64,000 nt of DNA from Hippophae tibetana (lineage: Eukaryota; Streptophyta; Magnoliopsida; Rosales; Elaeagnaceae), in the NCBI GenBank assembly GCA_037013495.1, contig CM072807.1, forward strand, positions 15,999,001 to 16,063,000, given 5' to 3'. The notes beneath the pieces are model-generated. The model had not been told where the DNA came from, ran no database searches, and saw only the letters and a program-made list of their open reading frames with translations. The position numbers were made by a program, and so were the translations under genes. Position 1 is the stretch's first letter; each line of letters starts with the position of its first letter. Shown here in pieces: positions 23,010 through 34,287 of this stretch.

Positions 23010-23600
23010 AAAGGGAAGTCCAAACTACAAAGTGTAGCAACTATGACCCAAGTTTCAAAGTTGTCCCTAGTTTAGAAGTTGCTACAACTTCTATGCCCCA
23101 CTTCTATGAGCCAAGACTAACCTATGGATAGGAGGCAATTATGCCCTGGGTTCAAGAGTAGCTACAACTTTTATAACCTACCTCTACGATCTATGCTTAA
23201 CCTTTGAAAAGGTAGTAACTACTCTCTAGGTTCAAGAGTTGCTATAAATTTTACACCCCACATCTACAGGCCATGTTTGACCTTTGAAAAATCAGTAATT
23301 ACACCCTGAGTTCAGGAGTTCTACATCTTATGCATCCCACCTCTATGAACCATGATTTACCTTTGAAAAGGCAACATTTATGCCCCAAGTTTAGGAGTTG
23401 CTACAACTTATGCACCCCATCTCTATGGGTTATGCTTGATCGTTGAAAAGGCAACAACTATGCCTCAGATTCAGAAGTTACTACAACTTTTACGCCCTAT
23501 CTCTATGGACCATGACTGATCTAGGGATAGGTAGTAGCTACGCCTCAAGTTCAGGATTTGCTACAAATTCTACACCTCATCCATGCAAATGTAGACTTGG
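23010..23600. repeat. Tandem array of an 80-base unit, about seven copies
   Basis: Units start at GTTGCTACAAC or close variants at 23078, 23158, 23238, 23318, 23397, 23477 and 23557, a spacing of 80, 80, 80, 79, 80 and 80 bases. Each unit carries CTATGCCCCA-like, CTCTATG, CCTTTGAAAAGG and TTCAGGA-like motifs. Copies differ at many positions, so the array is old. It sits in retrotransposon-derived sequence and has no sustained reading frame. Confidence 0.92.
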
Positions 23601-24174
23601 TTCTGTTAGGGACCCTGAGTCTTCAAACCTATGTGTTGATAAAAATTTCCATGTGTGAACATAGTGCAACGATACTTACAACAGGATGGAATAATCCACC
23701 AAAGGCTACAAAGATTTTCTAAGTCTCAAGACTAAATGCTTTGATGGCTTGATAAACTCAAGCACATCAAACAAGGGGTTTGGTATACCAAGAACACCAT
23801 GGTTAAAAAAACCACCCTTACTTAGAAAAAATGAAAACAAAACATACGAAAGCAACAAAGTCCAGGTACAAACCTAATGGGTACACAATCAAAGTGAAAA
23901 TGGCCACACTAGCTAATGGATACAAGACAAACTGGGACAACATGAGTCTACCAAATTATTGGTAATTATTTTTATTATATTGTATTACATTACAAAAATA
24001 ATAATAATAATAGATATTTAATAAAATATTTATATGAGATAAATATTATTTATGTATAATACTTTTTAGCTTAAAAGTATGAGAAAATTTTCATAGGTTT
24101 AAAAATTGTTCGAAAAACGGAAGTATGTTTCATTAATTCATACATATGGGCATAATACGAGTATAATATGTAAA

Positions 24175-24350
24175 ACTACTAACTAGGATTACATGTGACC
24201 CAACATGGAACACATGGCTAGACATGGTACATATGACCCGACATGGGGAGTACAACCAGACATGGTATACATGGTTGGAGACACATGTGGCCAGACATAA
24301 AATGTGTGGCCAAGGTACGACACACATGTATGGCCAGATATAACATGTTT
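24175..24350. repeat. Short degenerate tandem repeat
   Basis: A motif close to ACATGTGGCCAGACATGG(T) recurs about seven times with spacing of roughly 20-25 bases. The minus-strand open frame across it is a by-product of the repeat. Confidence 0.65.
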
Positions 24351-24566
24351 CGTTGCTTCATCGCATTTTCACCTTTAGTTCTATACTTTACTTTTATATT
24401 TCAATAGCGACTCTTTGGCGAGATCCATCAATGATCTCATCTATTTCGAGACAAAGGATGCTCCTTAAGCACACCCATTTATTATAGTATCTGTGATTCA
24501 CGGTATTGTTACACGATGGTGTGTACTTATTGGGGAGCGGGTTTAGAGTGATAAGGATATATATAA

Positions 24567-24809
24567 GATCCATACAAAAAATGAGCCTACTACTAGAGTG
24601 TAAATCCACCAAGTATATGCATATTGGTGTGAACTAAAATCAAAAGAGATCCATACAAAAACTAAGCCTACTACTAGAGTGTAAAGCCACCAAGTACATG
24701 CCTTTTGGTGGGAACTAAAATCAAAAGAGATCCATACAAAAACTAAGCCTACTACTAGAGTGTAAAGCCACCAAGTACATGCCCTTTGGTGGGAACTAAA
24801 ATCAAAAGA
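24567..24809. repeat. Three tandem copies of an 81-base unit
   Basis: Units start GATCCATACAAAAA at 24567, 24648 and 24729. Copies two and three are almost identical; copy one differs at about ten positions. The unit length is a multiple of three, so one minus-strand frame stays open with repeated FDFSSHQ and WWLYTLVVGLVFVW blocks. I see no sign that this is a real protein. Confidence 0.93.
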
Positions 24810-25227
24810 AAGCCAAGTGGTAGCCAATTGATCTCCATATCTAGTCAGGCTCTTAGAAGCATCATCTTTTGTTTTAACTTCCTCCTAAGCCACCTCAGGA
24901 CCACAACGACAAGATCCATTATGGTCCTCCTTTTCCTAGTCAAAAGTGTTCACACCATAGCGGGAGGCCTTCTATTTTGAATCTAGAAAGATGATGGTAG
25001 AAAGGGAAATGTTAGGATAAACCTTCCAAAATATCCATTTTATGGTTTCAAAACCGTCAACCCTAACCTCTCCTGAGTAAATCATCATAAATTTTATACT
25101 TTTCAACTCTACTTGCTCTAAGTGTCCCCATCTCGAGCCTGTGTATTCGCTCTCAATAAAAACAAAGGCTTATAGATAACACCTGAGTTATCTCCTTCTC
25201 TTGGGCCAAAGAGATATCTCGAGTCAT

Positions 25228-25710
25228 TTAGGTAGCCTCCAATGTTGCAAATGATGTCGCATGAGCTAGTTGGGATACGTGATCTACCTCTTGAAATTTT
25301 TCTAACTCCCACTCCACCTCATAGTGGGCAATCTCAATGACATCTTGAGCCTTAATTGCCTTATGACACTCCTCGTCTATAACCACCAAATGACCATCCA
25401 AATAAGTATAAACCTTAATAGTATAGTCCAGATTTAAGCCAAGTGTTTGGGCTATAGAAATAAGGTTGTACAAATTTGAACCCCTAACTTTTGTAGATTC
25501 TTGAAATCTAGGAAAAGTGTGGGGTGTAGGTGAACTCATAGAAGGAACATCCAATTCCATAGGTTGTGAACATGTACCGCTTACAACTGACATTGACAAA
25601 ACCTCAATGGGTATTGATGGGGACCTCATCCTTCTAAAAGGTGCTCCAATGACAATCACTTTAGAAGTATAGGCTCTTTTCCTTTTTGAGCCCCTTGAGT
25701 TGCATACCAT
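25228..25710 (-). CDS. Hypothetical ORF, probably a transposon fragment
   Basis: This 160-codon open frame is longer than expected by chance in this region. It encodes a basic N-terminus (SRGSKRKRAYTSK), a Ser/Pro-rich middle (SMSSPTPHTFPRF) and an acidic C-terminal part with a possible helical stretch (EIAHYEVEWELEKFQEV). I recognise no family. It lies beside the CACTA insertion in repeat-derived DNA, lacks a visible promoter, and most likely belongs to an older element. Confidence 0.3.
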   Translation of the reverse strand: MVCNSRGSKRKRAYTSKVIVIGAPFRRMRSPSIPIEVLSMSVVSGTCSQPMELDVPSMSSPTPHTFPRFQESTKVRGSNLYNLISIAQTLGLNLDYTIKVYTYLDGHLVVIDEECHKAIKAQDVIEIAHYEVEWELEKFQEVDHVSQLAHATSFATLEAT

Positions 25711-26469
25711 TTTGGTCTATAAAGGAGCTTCATCTTGAGTAGATTCCTTAATAAACCTAAAGGATTTCATGCTCTTATTTTTCCTACTGGGTGGAACATC
25801 AGAGGTCGTAGATATAAAAAGACACAACTATCAACTAAATGTTCAAAATAAAATACTAAAAGTAAAGAGGAAATTCCATTACTCACTATCAAGATCTGGA
25901 GAATCACTGCTCTCTAACTTAACTATTGTAGGCTCCAAACCTAATAATGAATCCACTCTAGAAGTATGAGTCTATCACTATGTTACTCCTCTATAGGTGT
26001 ACCATAGAAATAAGTGATAAACTCCAAAGGCTTCTTGGAAGGACGACCTTGCAACCAACAAACTGCAAACAAAAAAAGAACATGTTAGGAACAAATAAAA
26101 CATAATATAATAAGGTCTCATAGTATCATACCATTCCTCTCATGTTGAGTAAGCATGGGAGGACCCCCAGGGGATCTAAGTCAAAATCTTCATCCACCAT
26201 GAAGAATGATTCATGTCACCCCTTATTGGTGTCTGTAAACTTCTTAATCAAACGCAGTTGGAAAAGGATCTAAGATAAATCAAATCACGACTACCATCTT
26301 AAAGTTGTGAAAAGTAGTAGTTAGTGAAGTCTTCCATGGTCAACTCACATCTATATTCTTTCTAGAGTACCCAACAATATAGTATCCAATAATATTTGGG
26401 AGAATCTAGGATGGAGCGACACCAACATATGCCAAAAACTTCCACATTATAGGCAGAAAGAGTAGTCTC
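25711..26469. other. Unassigned flank of the CACTA insertion
   Basis: Sequence of moderate GC content with no intact frame. Together with 41789-42839 it forms the pre-insertion DNA split by the CACTA element. Confidence 0.3.
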
Positions 26470-26610
26470 CACTACTACAAAACGGGACATTAAAATTGGT
26501 TCAACAAACCGAATTTAAATTAAAAGACTTAAAATTTGAATTCGGTTCATGCGTTGAACCGACTTTACGTTTAAATTCGATTCAATGCGTGAATCAACTT
26601 TAAAATATAT
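26470..26610. repeat. CACTA left terminal and subterminal repeats
   Basis: The terminal CACTACTACAAAACGGGACA is followed by clustered short motifs (AACCGAATTT, GAACCGACTTTA, AATTCGGTTCA) in both orientations. These are the kind of subterminal sites bound by CACTA transposases. The motif GAACCGAC also occurs in the right-end array and in the small relative. Confidence 0.85.
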
Positions 26611-26869
26611 ATTGATTTTTTTTTACATATTTGTACTCATTTTCTACTTTACTAATAACTTGTATTCGATCACATATAGCATAAAAAAACCAAAATCTTT
26701 TTAATAAAATGCAAATAATAATACAAATAATTAAAAATTAAAATATAATTAATTACTTGATAATTAAATTTATTACAAAAGAATAATGTATATACAATAC
26801 ATATATATAGTTAACTTAAATTATAAATAAAATTATGTCGTCAAAGTTTCATGGATTTTGTGATATTCC

Positions 26870-27227
26870 CACTTTATTTTAAGGAGAGTAAGCTTGGTTG
26901 GCTTAGAATCTCCAGCATAGTGACAAGAAAACTCGGCAAAAAGCAGCTAGTCCATATAACAATTCATTCCTCTACATACATGAGCATATAAACATCCATC
27001 AAACCAACAGTCTAAACTTCAGAGACATATGAATAGAGAAATTAAAGCATTATAAATATTACCATGGTGTTGTCCTATGTTATTCAAGATTATATTCTTC
27101 TTCTGATGTTATAATTTGAACAAAGTGTGTAACATCCTTTCTTCTTGTAAATCATCAAAAATATGCATATCATAGCCCCATTTGTTCCAACCAAAGAAAT
27201 ATACATAATTAAATTCAAAATAAGAAT
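26870..27227 (-). repeat. Direct duplication, copy 1 (Ulp1 last-exon region)
   Basis: It aligns with 27800-28175 in the same orientation, sharing ACAATTCATTCCT, CATAAACATCCATCAAAC, GAAATTAAAGCATTATAAA, TTGTTCCAACCAAAGAA and AATCAAAATAAGAATGTAAT-like blocks. On the minus strand this copy reads FGWNKWGYDMHIFDDLQEE (27140-27196), a second version of the protease's last exon. The inverted repeat 27228-27767 lies between the two copies. Confidence 0.8.
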
Positions 27228-27767
27228 GTAATATCATGGATTCACAAAAAATAACTTATATATGTTAAAAGATTAGTAAAAGAGATTACCACATCGACAT
27301 CCGAGTGATATAATAATAACCTTATCCCTTTGAAATCATATTAGCACTTTATTAATCTTTTGTCTATAAATATGAAGCTATCTGGAATCAAGCTGGTATT
27401 TTTAATGTTATAATGAGCTCTATATATGAAGTCAAGTGTAACTCTGATTTGTTACTTGACTTGGTTGAGTTTTGGTGCCCATAAACATATGGAACAACTG
27501 TGTAATATGTTTATGGGCACCAAAACTAAACCAAACCAAGTAACAAATCGGAATTACACTTGACTTCATATTTAGAGCTCATTATAACGTTAAAAATACC
27601 AGCTTGATTCCAAATAGCTTCATATTTATAGACAAAAGATTAATAAATTGCTAGTATGATTTCAAAGGGATAAGGCCATTATTATATCACTCGGGTGTCA
27701 ATGTGGTAATCTCTTCTAATAATCTTTTAACATATATAAGTTATTTTTTGTGAATTCATGATATTAC
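27228..27767. repeat. 540-base near-perfect inverted repeat
   Basis: The left arm (27228 to about 27490) and right arm (about 27506-27767) are reverse complements with few mismatches over roughly 260 bases, around a spacer of about 15 bases (near GGAACAACTGTGTA). Paired landmarks are TTTGGTGCCCATAAACATAT / ATATGTTTATGGGCACCAAA and the outermost GTAATATCATG / CATGATATTAC. The arms contain no coding motif. A transcript crossing it would form a long double-stranded hairpin. Confidence 0.93.
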
Positions 27768-27799
27768 ACTAGAATGATGATTCTTGGGTGGTTTTCCTG

Positions 27800-28175
27800 T
27801 ACTTGGCTGGCTAGTGATTGCCATGATGTTGTCATAAGGAAAGTAGGCAAGAGAGATGAGATAAAGTTTGGGCAAAAAACAAGTCCATAAAACAATTCAT
27901 TCCTATAAATACATGAGCACATAAACATCCATCAAACAAGGGACTTCAGACACGCGAATAGGGAAATTAAAGCATTATAAAAATTACTGTTATGTTGTCA
28001 TATATTATTCAAGATCATCATAATATTGTCTTGATTATTCTTATGATGATATAATTTGAACCATGTGTTCTGCCCATTCCTATCGTAAATCAGGAAAAAT
28101 TTGTGGGTCATAGCCCGTCTTGTTCCAACCAAAGAATTATATGTATTTAAAATCAAAATAAGAATGTAATTTCAT
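27800..28175 (-). repeat. Direct duplication, copy 2
   Basis: Partner of 26870-27227. This copy is contiguous with the protease Cys exon upstream, so it is probably the original last exon. The other copy and the inverted repeat would then be later additions. Confidence 0.78.
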
Positions 28176-29505
28176 GAATTGACAAAAAATAACTCATATA
28201 TATTGAAAATGTATATCGGTAAAATATATTACCACATCTTCAATTGGAATTTTGATATTTGTGATGATTTTGCTCATAAACTTCATGACATAATAATCAC
28301 ACATGACTCCATTATTTTGTTGTTGAACCTACAAAAAATAAGTGTACATGATTTTCCATATTCGAACATCTTTATTATTCAATAGTAAAATTAATAAAAT
28401 TATTAATATTCGCTTGTACATACCATAACTTCATGCCATATAAGCTTATGAGATTTTTTAAGAGCAATGCCCTTAAACTTCTTCTACAGCTTCTATGCTC
28501 AATCAAAGTTTAAAACGGTTAGTTTTATATTAAATATTACAAAGAACAATAGAAGAAAAATAGCTAGCTATAACTCTTATATTCAACAAATTCTTTTGTA
28601 TCTTTACTCAATTTTATGGAAGTTGAGTCACAGTACCAAGCGTGATTATTGAACAGATCAAGGATTACCAACATCCAATGATCTTGGCTTTGTTCAAACC
28701 TTAGTGGCCAAGGGATTATCGACTTTTGATTTTTGTTAAGCATTAATTCCCTATCACATAATTGTTTAGCTCTGATGCTAACACACTTCTCTTAATATTG
28801 ATTAACATATGAAGAATCATAGAACATTGTTAAATGTGATGAGTGATTATGTTGAAGTCGATAATAAAATGTCCTATATAAAAGAAATATATATAAGTAA
28901 TTAGATAACATAAATATAAATATATATGTTCTAAATAAATGAAAGAAATTTACTGATTGAGGACTCACCTTGTCCACACTTAAATTATACTTAAATCGAT
29001 CATTTGATATTCAAATAGTTGCAATATGCGCTCGATCAATATATATGTTTGATTGATGTCTACACCAAAAATTTCTATAAGAAGTGGCACAGTCCATCCA
29101 TCATTTATGCTAGATGCCCTTGCAACAATATTTATCAAAGCGCCAATATTTCTACTGAAGTTTAAAGCATAATCATAACTATACTTTTTCCGAGGCATCT
29201 TCTTGAATGACTTAGTGCACGATGATTGGCCACTAGACATAGATTTACCACGAGATACTTGCTTCGTAACTCTTAAATGTGCCACATTTAAGAGTTCTGG
29301 TATAATAGACTAAAGAAGAAGTATTATGTATGTTAGTAACAATAAATGATATAATAAAATAATAGTAGTAAAAAAGTGTTATCTTTGAAGTAAAAAAATA
29401 GTATCATGTCAAAATTTAGAACAACTTGAATCGATGGCCAAGCCATATAATATCCAACCGCCTCTAACACTATGGTAGCATCAGAAGGCATAGGTAGTGG
29501 ACAAT

Positions 29506-31360
29506 TGATGAGTGCTCAAAAAGCACTAAAATTATCATGATTTTATGCACATTAATTGATTAAAAATATATATATTTATATGATTTTATCATATATTTAT
29601 ATATATTTATCTTTTCAGAATCACAGGTATTTTTTATTGTTTTCCAGGTATTTTCGCTTAAAAACGCAACTTAAAGATTCAAAGAGGAAAACTAGAGGCA
29701 ATACATCACAAATATATTCATAAAATAAATGAGGAAAAGTAAAAAAAATGGAAAAATTGGACAAAATGGGTCGAAAAGGTCAAAAAGGAGGATAACACAC
29801 CACCCAGCCGCTCAGCCGCGCCGCCAGCTGCCCAACCGCCCATCTGCGCCCAGCAATGCGCGTGCCAACTCTTCCTTCCGCGTGCCAGCTCCCCCGTCCG
29901 CGCTCACCTGCGCCCAACTTGCTACCATCTGCGCGCGCAGCCGCCCACGTCATGTTGACGTCATCAAATGACATCATCATTCACCATTCCGCATTTCCAC
30001 AATTTTTTATCATTTTTTTCACCCACTTTTTCTTCCCATCCTCACATATAAATACTCCTATTATCTTCACAACTAAACACACCTCAAAACCCATCTTCTC
30101 TTCTCTTTCTTTCTCCCATTTCTTAGTTTTTAAGCTTTTCTTAGTTTCTTTTTTAGTTTTTAGTTTTTCTTAGTTAATTTCTCTTAGTTTTAGAGTTCTT
30201 CTCTTTTTGAGAATAACTAGTTATGTTTTTGTAATTTATTTGTTTTTTGATTCAATAAATGGGAGTGTAAATTCCGTTTGGAGTTTTTCCAGCAACGGGA
30301 ATAACATCGAAGTTCTGTAAGGATTTTATTTTCTTTGCAGTTATTTTTTATGCTTTATTCTTACATGTTATATTTAATTTGTCTCTGATTAAATTTAACT
30401 GTGTTAGTTGTTTGTAAACATGATATAATAATAACGTTGTTATGCTTGCAAAATATTAAATAGGTGAAAATCTCTAAAATGAATTGATTTTATTTTTATT
30501 CAAGATTTTATATTAAGAATGTTAGAGAGAAATATATTATTTTTCATTACAAACTTAAATATGAAAATTAGATTTTAAGGTTTAGTTATCCGGTCTAATT
30601 TAGAGTAGTGCTCTTTTATTTCTTGGTACAATCGCCCGGTAGTTAGAGTGAAACTCTATTTCAAAAGTTTTTATAAGAATTATTATCTGAAAATGTATTG
30701 ACAACATGTTTTCAGTAGTGGTTTTAAAACTTGAACGTTAGTACTCGGATAATTAAATTCTTAGGTTTAATTTGGACACCTTCAATAAAGTTTAAACTGT
30801 CTAACCCTACCAAATGTGGCATTTAAATGGTTCATTTTCAATCTCTTAGAAAAAAGGAATTAATTTAATTAACAAAATTAGTTATCAACGCCACACATAG
30901 GTGTTAATTGATTTGTTTAGTTAACAAAGAATATCTAACCCCACAAAATGTGGTATTCATATAAAAAAAAGATTATCAATAAAATATCAATTTATATCTT
31001 TAATAACCTAGATAATATGAGCAAACATAATTAATTTAGTTATTATATCCATAAATACTCCACTATTATAAATGATAAATTTTGCATAAATATTTATTTA
31101 ATCTGTATCTGTATCTATGTTTATTTTTATGTTATTAGATTAGAAACACAAAAACCAAACTATCGTGACACGATGTTTAGGATTTAATTTCGTTTTTAAA
31201 AGTTTGAATAATAAATTAAAAACCACATATATTTCTTCCTTAGATCGACCTGAGTAGTATACTTATCATTTTCTATGAAATGATTCGTGCAATTAAGAGA
31301 GTTTTATAAATATAAAATCAAAGTATTGGCAGAATCAACGATGCCAGTTTTTGCTCATCA
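29506..31360 (+). repeat. Gypsy 5' LTR A, 1855 bases
   Basis: It starts TGATGAGTGCTC and ends TTTTGCTCATCA immediately before the primer binding site. It is homologous over its length to solo LTR B (minus strand, 20418-22095), and more weakly to LTR C (16612). It contains a GC-rich promoter block and a TATA box, followed by a pyrimidine-rich leader. Confidence 0.9.
29808..30054 (+). promoter_or_regulatory. GC-rich promoter of LTR A
   Basis: A GC-rich island (29808-29955) lies in otherwise AT-rich DNA. It is followed by the perfect palindrome TGACGTCA (29956-29963), a bZIP (TGA/CRE-type) binding motif, and a TATA box TATAAATA at 30047-30054. Transcription would start near 30080, just before the TTCTCTTCTCTTTCTTTCTC leader. 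The assignment rests on motif order only. Confidence 0.65.
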
Positions 31361-31363
31361 AGT

Positions 31364-31382
31364 TTTTGGCGTCATTACCAGG
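31364..31382 (+). promoter_or_regulatory. Gypsy primer binding site
   Basis: TTTTGGCGTCATTACCAGGG lies a few bases after the LTR end. It resembles the plant Gypsy site TTTTGGCGCCGTTGCCGGGG, with changes mostly C-to-T and G-to-A. Confidence 0.8.
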
Positions 31383-31489
31383 GAAGGAATTGCGTTTTAA
31401 AATTATTTATCAAAATTTTAAAAACATTTTGTATTTTAATAATTGTGATTTTTTTATTTAAAAAAATTTCAAATTTCATAAGAAATAGA

Positions 31490-32135
31490 AAAAAAAAATT
31501 CAAATTTCATAAGAAATAAAAACATTATAGCGTGAAAAGTAAAATAATTTTGAAATTTGAAATTTGAAGTAAAAAAAATTTTTACCGTTCATGAATAAAG
31601 AAGACTAAACCCAAAAAAATTCAAATTTCATAAGAAATAGAAAAAAATATATAAAAAATATAAAAATTTCAAATTTCATAAGAAATAAAAAAAAAATTAT
31701 AGCGTGAAAAGTAAAATAATTTTGTTATTTGAAATTTGAAGTAAAAAAAATAAAATTTTTGCAAATTTTAAGAAAAAAATAAATAAATAAAAATTATAGC
31801 TTGAATAGTAAAATAAACTTACCGTTCATGAATAGTAAAAAAACAAAAAAAAAATTAAAAATTTTAAGTTAAAAAAATAAATAAATAAAAATTATAACGT
31901 CAATAGTAAAATAAAGTTACCGTTCATAAATAGTTAAAAAAATTTAAAATTTCAAAATAATTTTAAGTTAAAAAAATAAATAAATAAAAATTATAGCGTG
32001 AATAGTAAAATAATGTTACCATTCATGAATAGTAAATAAAAAAATTAAAAAATTAAAATTTTAAAAATTTTAAGTTAAAAAAACAAATAAATAAAAATTA
32101 TAACGTGAATAGTAAAATAAAAAAATAAAAAAAAA
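31490..32135 (+). repeat. Degenerate tandem repeat in the Gypsy leader
   Basis: The motif ATTATAGCGTGAATAGTAAAATAA, often followed by TTACCGTTCATGAATAGT, recurs about six times (near 31525, 31698, 31793, 31883, 31986 and 32095), with A-rich spacers of variable length. It is non-coding leader between primer binding site and gag. Confidence 0.75.
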
Positions 32136-32729
32136 CTTAATTAACTTAGATTTTGATTAACTTATATAACATACATTTTATTAACTTATATAACATAGAT
32201 TTTATTAGCTTAATTAACTTAAATTTCTACTTAATTAACTTAATAGCATGAAAAGTAAAGATCTAAGTGAGTTCTCTCTAAGAGACTAGTTCTTGGAAGC
32301 CTTTGTGCCACTAGTCTTTCCTAGGAACGTTGTTCTATCTAGGAGGATGGTTTTTAAGGAGTCTTTGCACCACCATTCTTTCCTGTGAGTACTCTTGGTT
32401 AATACTGATTATGTTATTTTATCTTAAAAAATAAAAACAAAAAAAATTTGACTTAGGGTTTTAACTAGTTTTGTTTAGTGTTTTGTATTAAATACCATGT
32501 AAATTTTCTCTGAATTTTTGTGTGGTTATTATTTTGTTGACAGGAGTTTTAAATTTACGTTTTCAATAGTTTATGTGTGGTAGGAGATCCTCGGGAAACC
32601 CTCTTACACCATATGTAAATAATATTCATAAATTTAAACAAGTGTAAACAAGACTGGATTCCAACCATTAACCTATTTTTGAGCCAAACATAGAACCAAG
32701 TCTTAGTCCTTTATTGGAACCGAAAAAAA

Positions 32730-33893
32730 ATGGAAGAAACCACTATGAAGGAGTTTGCAAGACCGATGATTGGCACAGAAACTATCCAACTGGGTGAGGC
32801 TGTTCGGAATTATGACCTAAAAAATATTCTTTTTTCTATGCTTCCTTCCTTTTATGGGCTGCCTAATGAAGATTCTCTTTCCTTCATGAGAGACTTCTAT
32901 GCTACAGTCCAAACCTTCCTCCTCGGTATTCTAAATGAGGATCAACTTAGAATGAGATGTTTCCCCTACACCTTAAAGGATAAGGCCAAAGCTTGGTTAA
33001 TGTCACTTCCCTCAAGTTCTCTGATGACATGGGAGAACATTTATAATAAATTCATGGGAAAATTCTATTCCTACCAAAAAACATCATAGTTGAGAGGAAA
33101 GATTGCTACTTTCTCTCAGATGGAAGGAGAATCATTCCATGAAGCTTGGGATAGGTTCAAAATGTTTCTCACTCAATGTCCCAATCACAGCTTTCCCCTA
33201 CACTTGCAGAACCAATTATTTTACGATGGACTTACACAACAATGTCAGTTCATTGTCGACAACGCTGTAGGAGGAGCAATGGGAGAAAAGACTGCCTCAG
33301 AGACGTACAACCTCTTTGAGTGTTGGGTGCTAATTTCCAACAAAAAAGCTCACGAGTGAGAAAATCTGGAGTTTATGAAATCGATTTCAGTAATGAAGTT
33401 CAACAACAACTTGTTCAACTGACCAAGCAAGTTACCCTTCTCACTACACAAACCAACACCAATAATGAACAGTATGGTTTGTATAGCAACATGGGACATG
33501 GTACTGAAACCTGTCCATATCAAGGAGAAACAACAGTTGGACCTGAACAAGTTAATGTATTGGGAGCATATCAACAGAGACCAAGGTTCAACCCCAATTC
33601 AAATACCTATAATCCTGGGTGGAGAAATCATCCGAATTTCTCCTGGAGGCAAAACAACCATCCTTTCGCTCAAAGCTCAAATCAGTCAGGCCAGTAATTC
33701 CACCAGTCTATTCCAAGAAGTATTCCCAATAAATCAACCCTGGAGGACAACTTGAATTCTTTTATTCAAGTTTGTAGAGATAACCAATCTAAAACCAATC
33801 AACGGTTGGACTCTGTGGAAGCTTCTATAAAAAAGGTGGAAATTCAAGTAGAACAGTTAGTTGAACATTTGCAAAAACAAAGCAAAGACTAAT
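32730..33893 (+). pseudogene. Gypsy gag, first copy (broken)
   Basis: This is the retrotransposon gag family (capsid-like domain). Residues 1-119 include LPSFYGLPNEDSLSFMRDFY, the common EDQLRMRCFPYTLKDKAKAWL and a W near the end of the domain. A TAG stop at 33087-33089 then interrupts, and the same frame resumes with LRGKIATFSQMEGESFHEAWDRFK. A frameshift near 33320-33350 leads to the nucleocapsid part (YGLYSNMGHGTETCP). There the first two Cys of the CCHC knuckle are Tyr, each explained by one G-to-A change. A coiled stretch (DNQSKTNQRLDSVEASIKKVE) ends the protein near 33890. Confidence 0.88.
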
Positions 33894-33899
33894 TTGATG

Positions 33900-34287
33900 G
33901 TCAAATGGGGTAAAATAAATTCAATGAAGAGGAGACATTGAGTTTGTCATTCTGCAATCTCCAAGCAACGTCTTACTAGAAGACGATAAATTTTAGTCCT
34001 ACATGGGAGGTCACCCATTATTGTATTTTCCTTTGTTTTAGTTTTATTTTGTGTGTAATAAAATTCAAATGAAATAAATTCATTTGTTTCAAAAAAAAAA
34101 TGTGTCCATTCTTTAAATTTAACATAAAAAATAAATAAAAATAAAAATTTAGGTTCCCTGCACCTTTTTGCTTTAAGCCTATACATTTTGTCAAGTTAGA
34201 AATATTTCTTAGAGATATCTACTATTTTTTTAAGAGCTAAATGTTGATACACAATAGGAGGAGGATCAATTTCAACTACAAATAACC
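33900..34287. other. Spacer between the two gag copies
   Basis: AT-rich and without a reading frame. It resembles retrotransposon leader or spacer (GTTTCAAAAAAAAAATGTG; CCTGCACCTTTTTGC). It could mark the junction of two related elements. Confidence 0.4.

Larger units (their letters stand above)
27100..29505 (-). pseudogene. Ulp1-like cysteine protease gene of the CACTA element (broken)
   Basis: Minus-strand blocks follow the layout of CACTA-borne C48 (SUMO protease-like) genes. At 29380-29505 there is VGYYMAWPS, a motif often seen ahead of the protease. At 28980-29285 there is a basic stretch (KKMPRKKYSYDYAL) and EILQLFEYQM-like sequence. At 28600-28700 is the catalytic His in DHWMLVILD and Asp in YCDST. 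At 28232-28340 are the Gln and Cys in QQNNGVMCDYYVMKFM (Cys codon 28299-28301). At 28040-28130 is the last exon, ending EWAEHMVQI but carrying a stop. All three triad residues and the Gln remain, so the active-site core decayed little, although stops and the Gypsy insertion upstream prevent a full product. The protease's role in CACTA biology is not established. Confidence 0.78.

Noticed and set aside
24543-24827. 94-codon frame with repeated membrane-like blocks
   Set aside because: It is entirely produced by the 81-base tandem repeat.
29729-30173. Frames in the GC-rich part of LTR A (Pro/Arg-rich)
   Set aside because: They lie in the LTR promoter on both strands and no known protein is matched.
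33947-34186. 79-codon minus-strand frame between the gag copies
   Set aside because: It is antisense to spacer sequence, AT-rich and without motifs.
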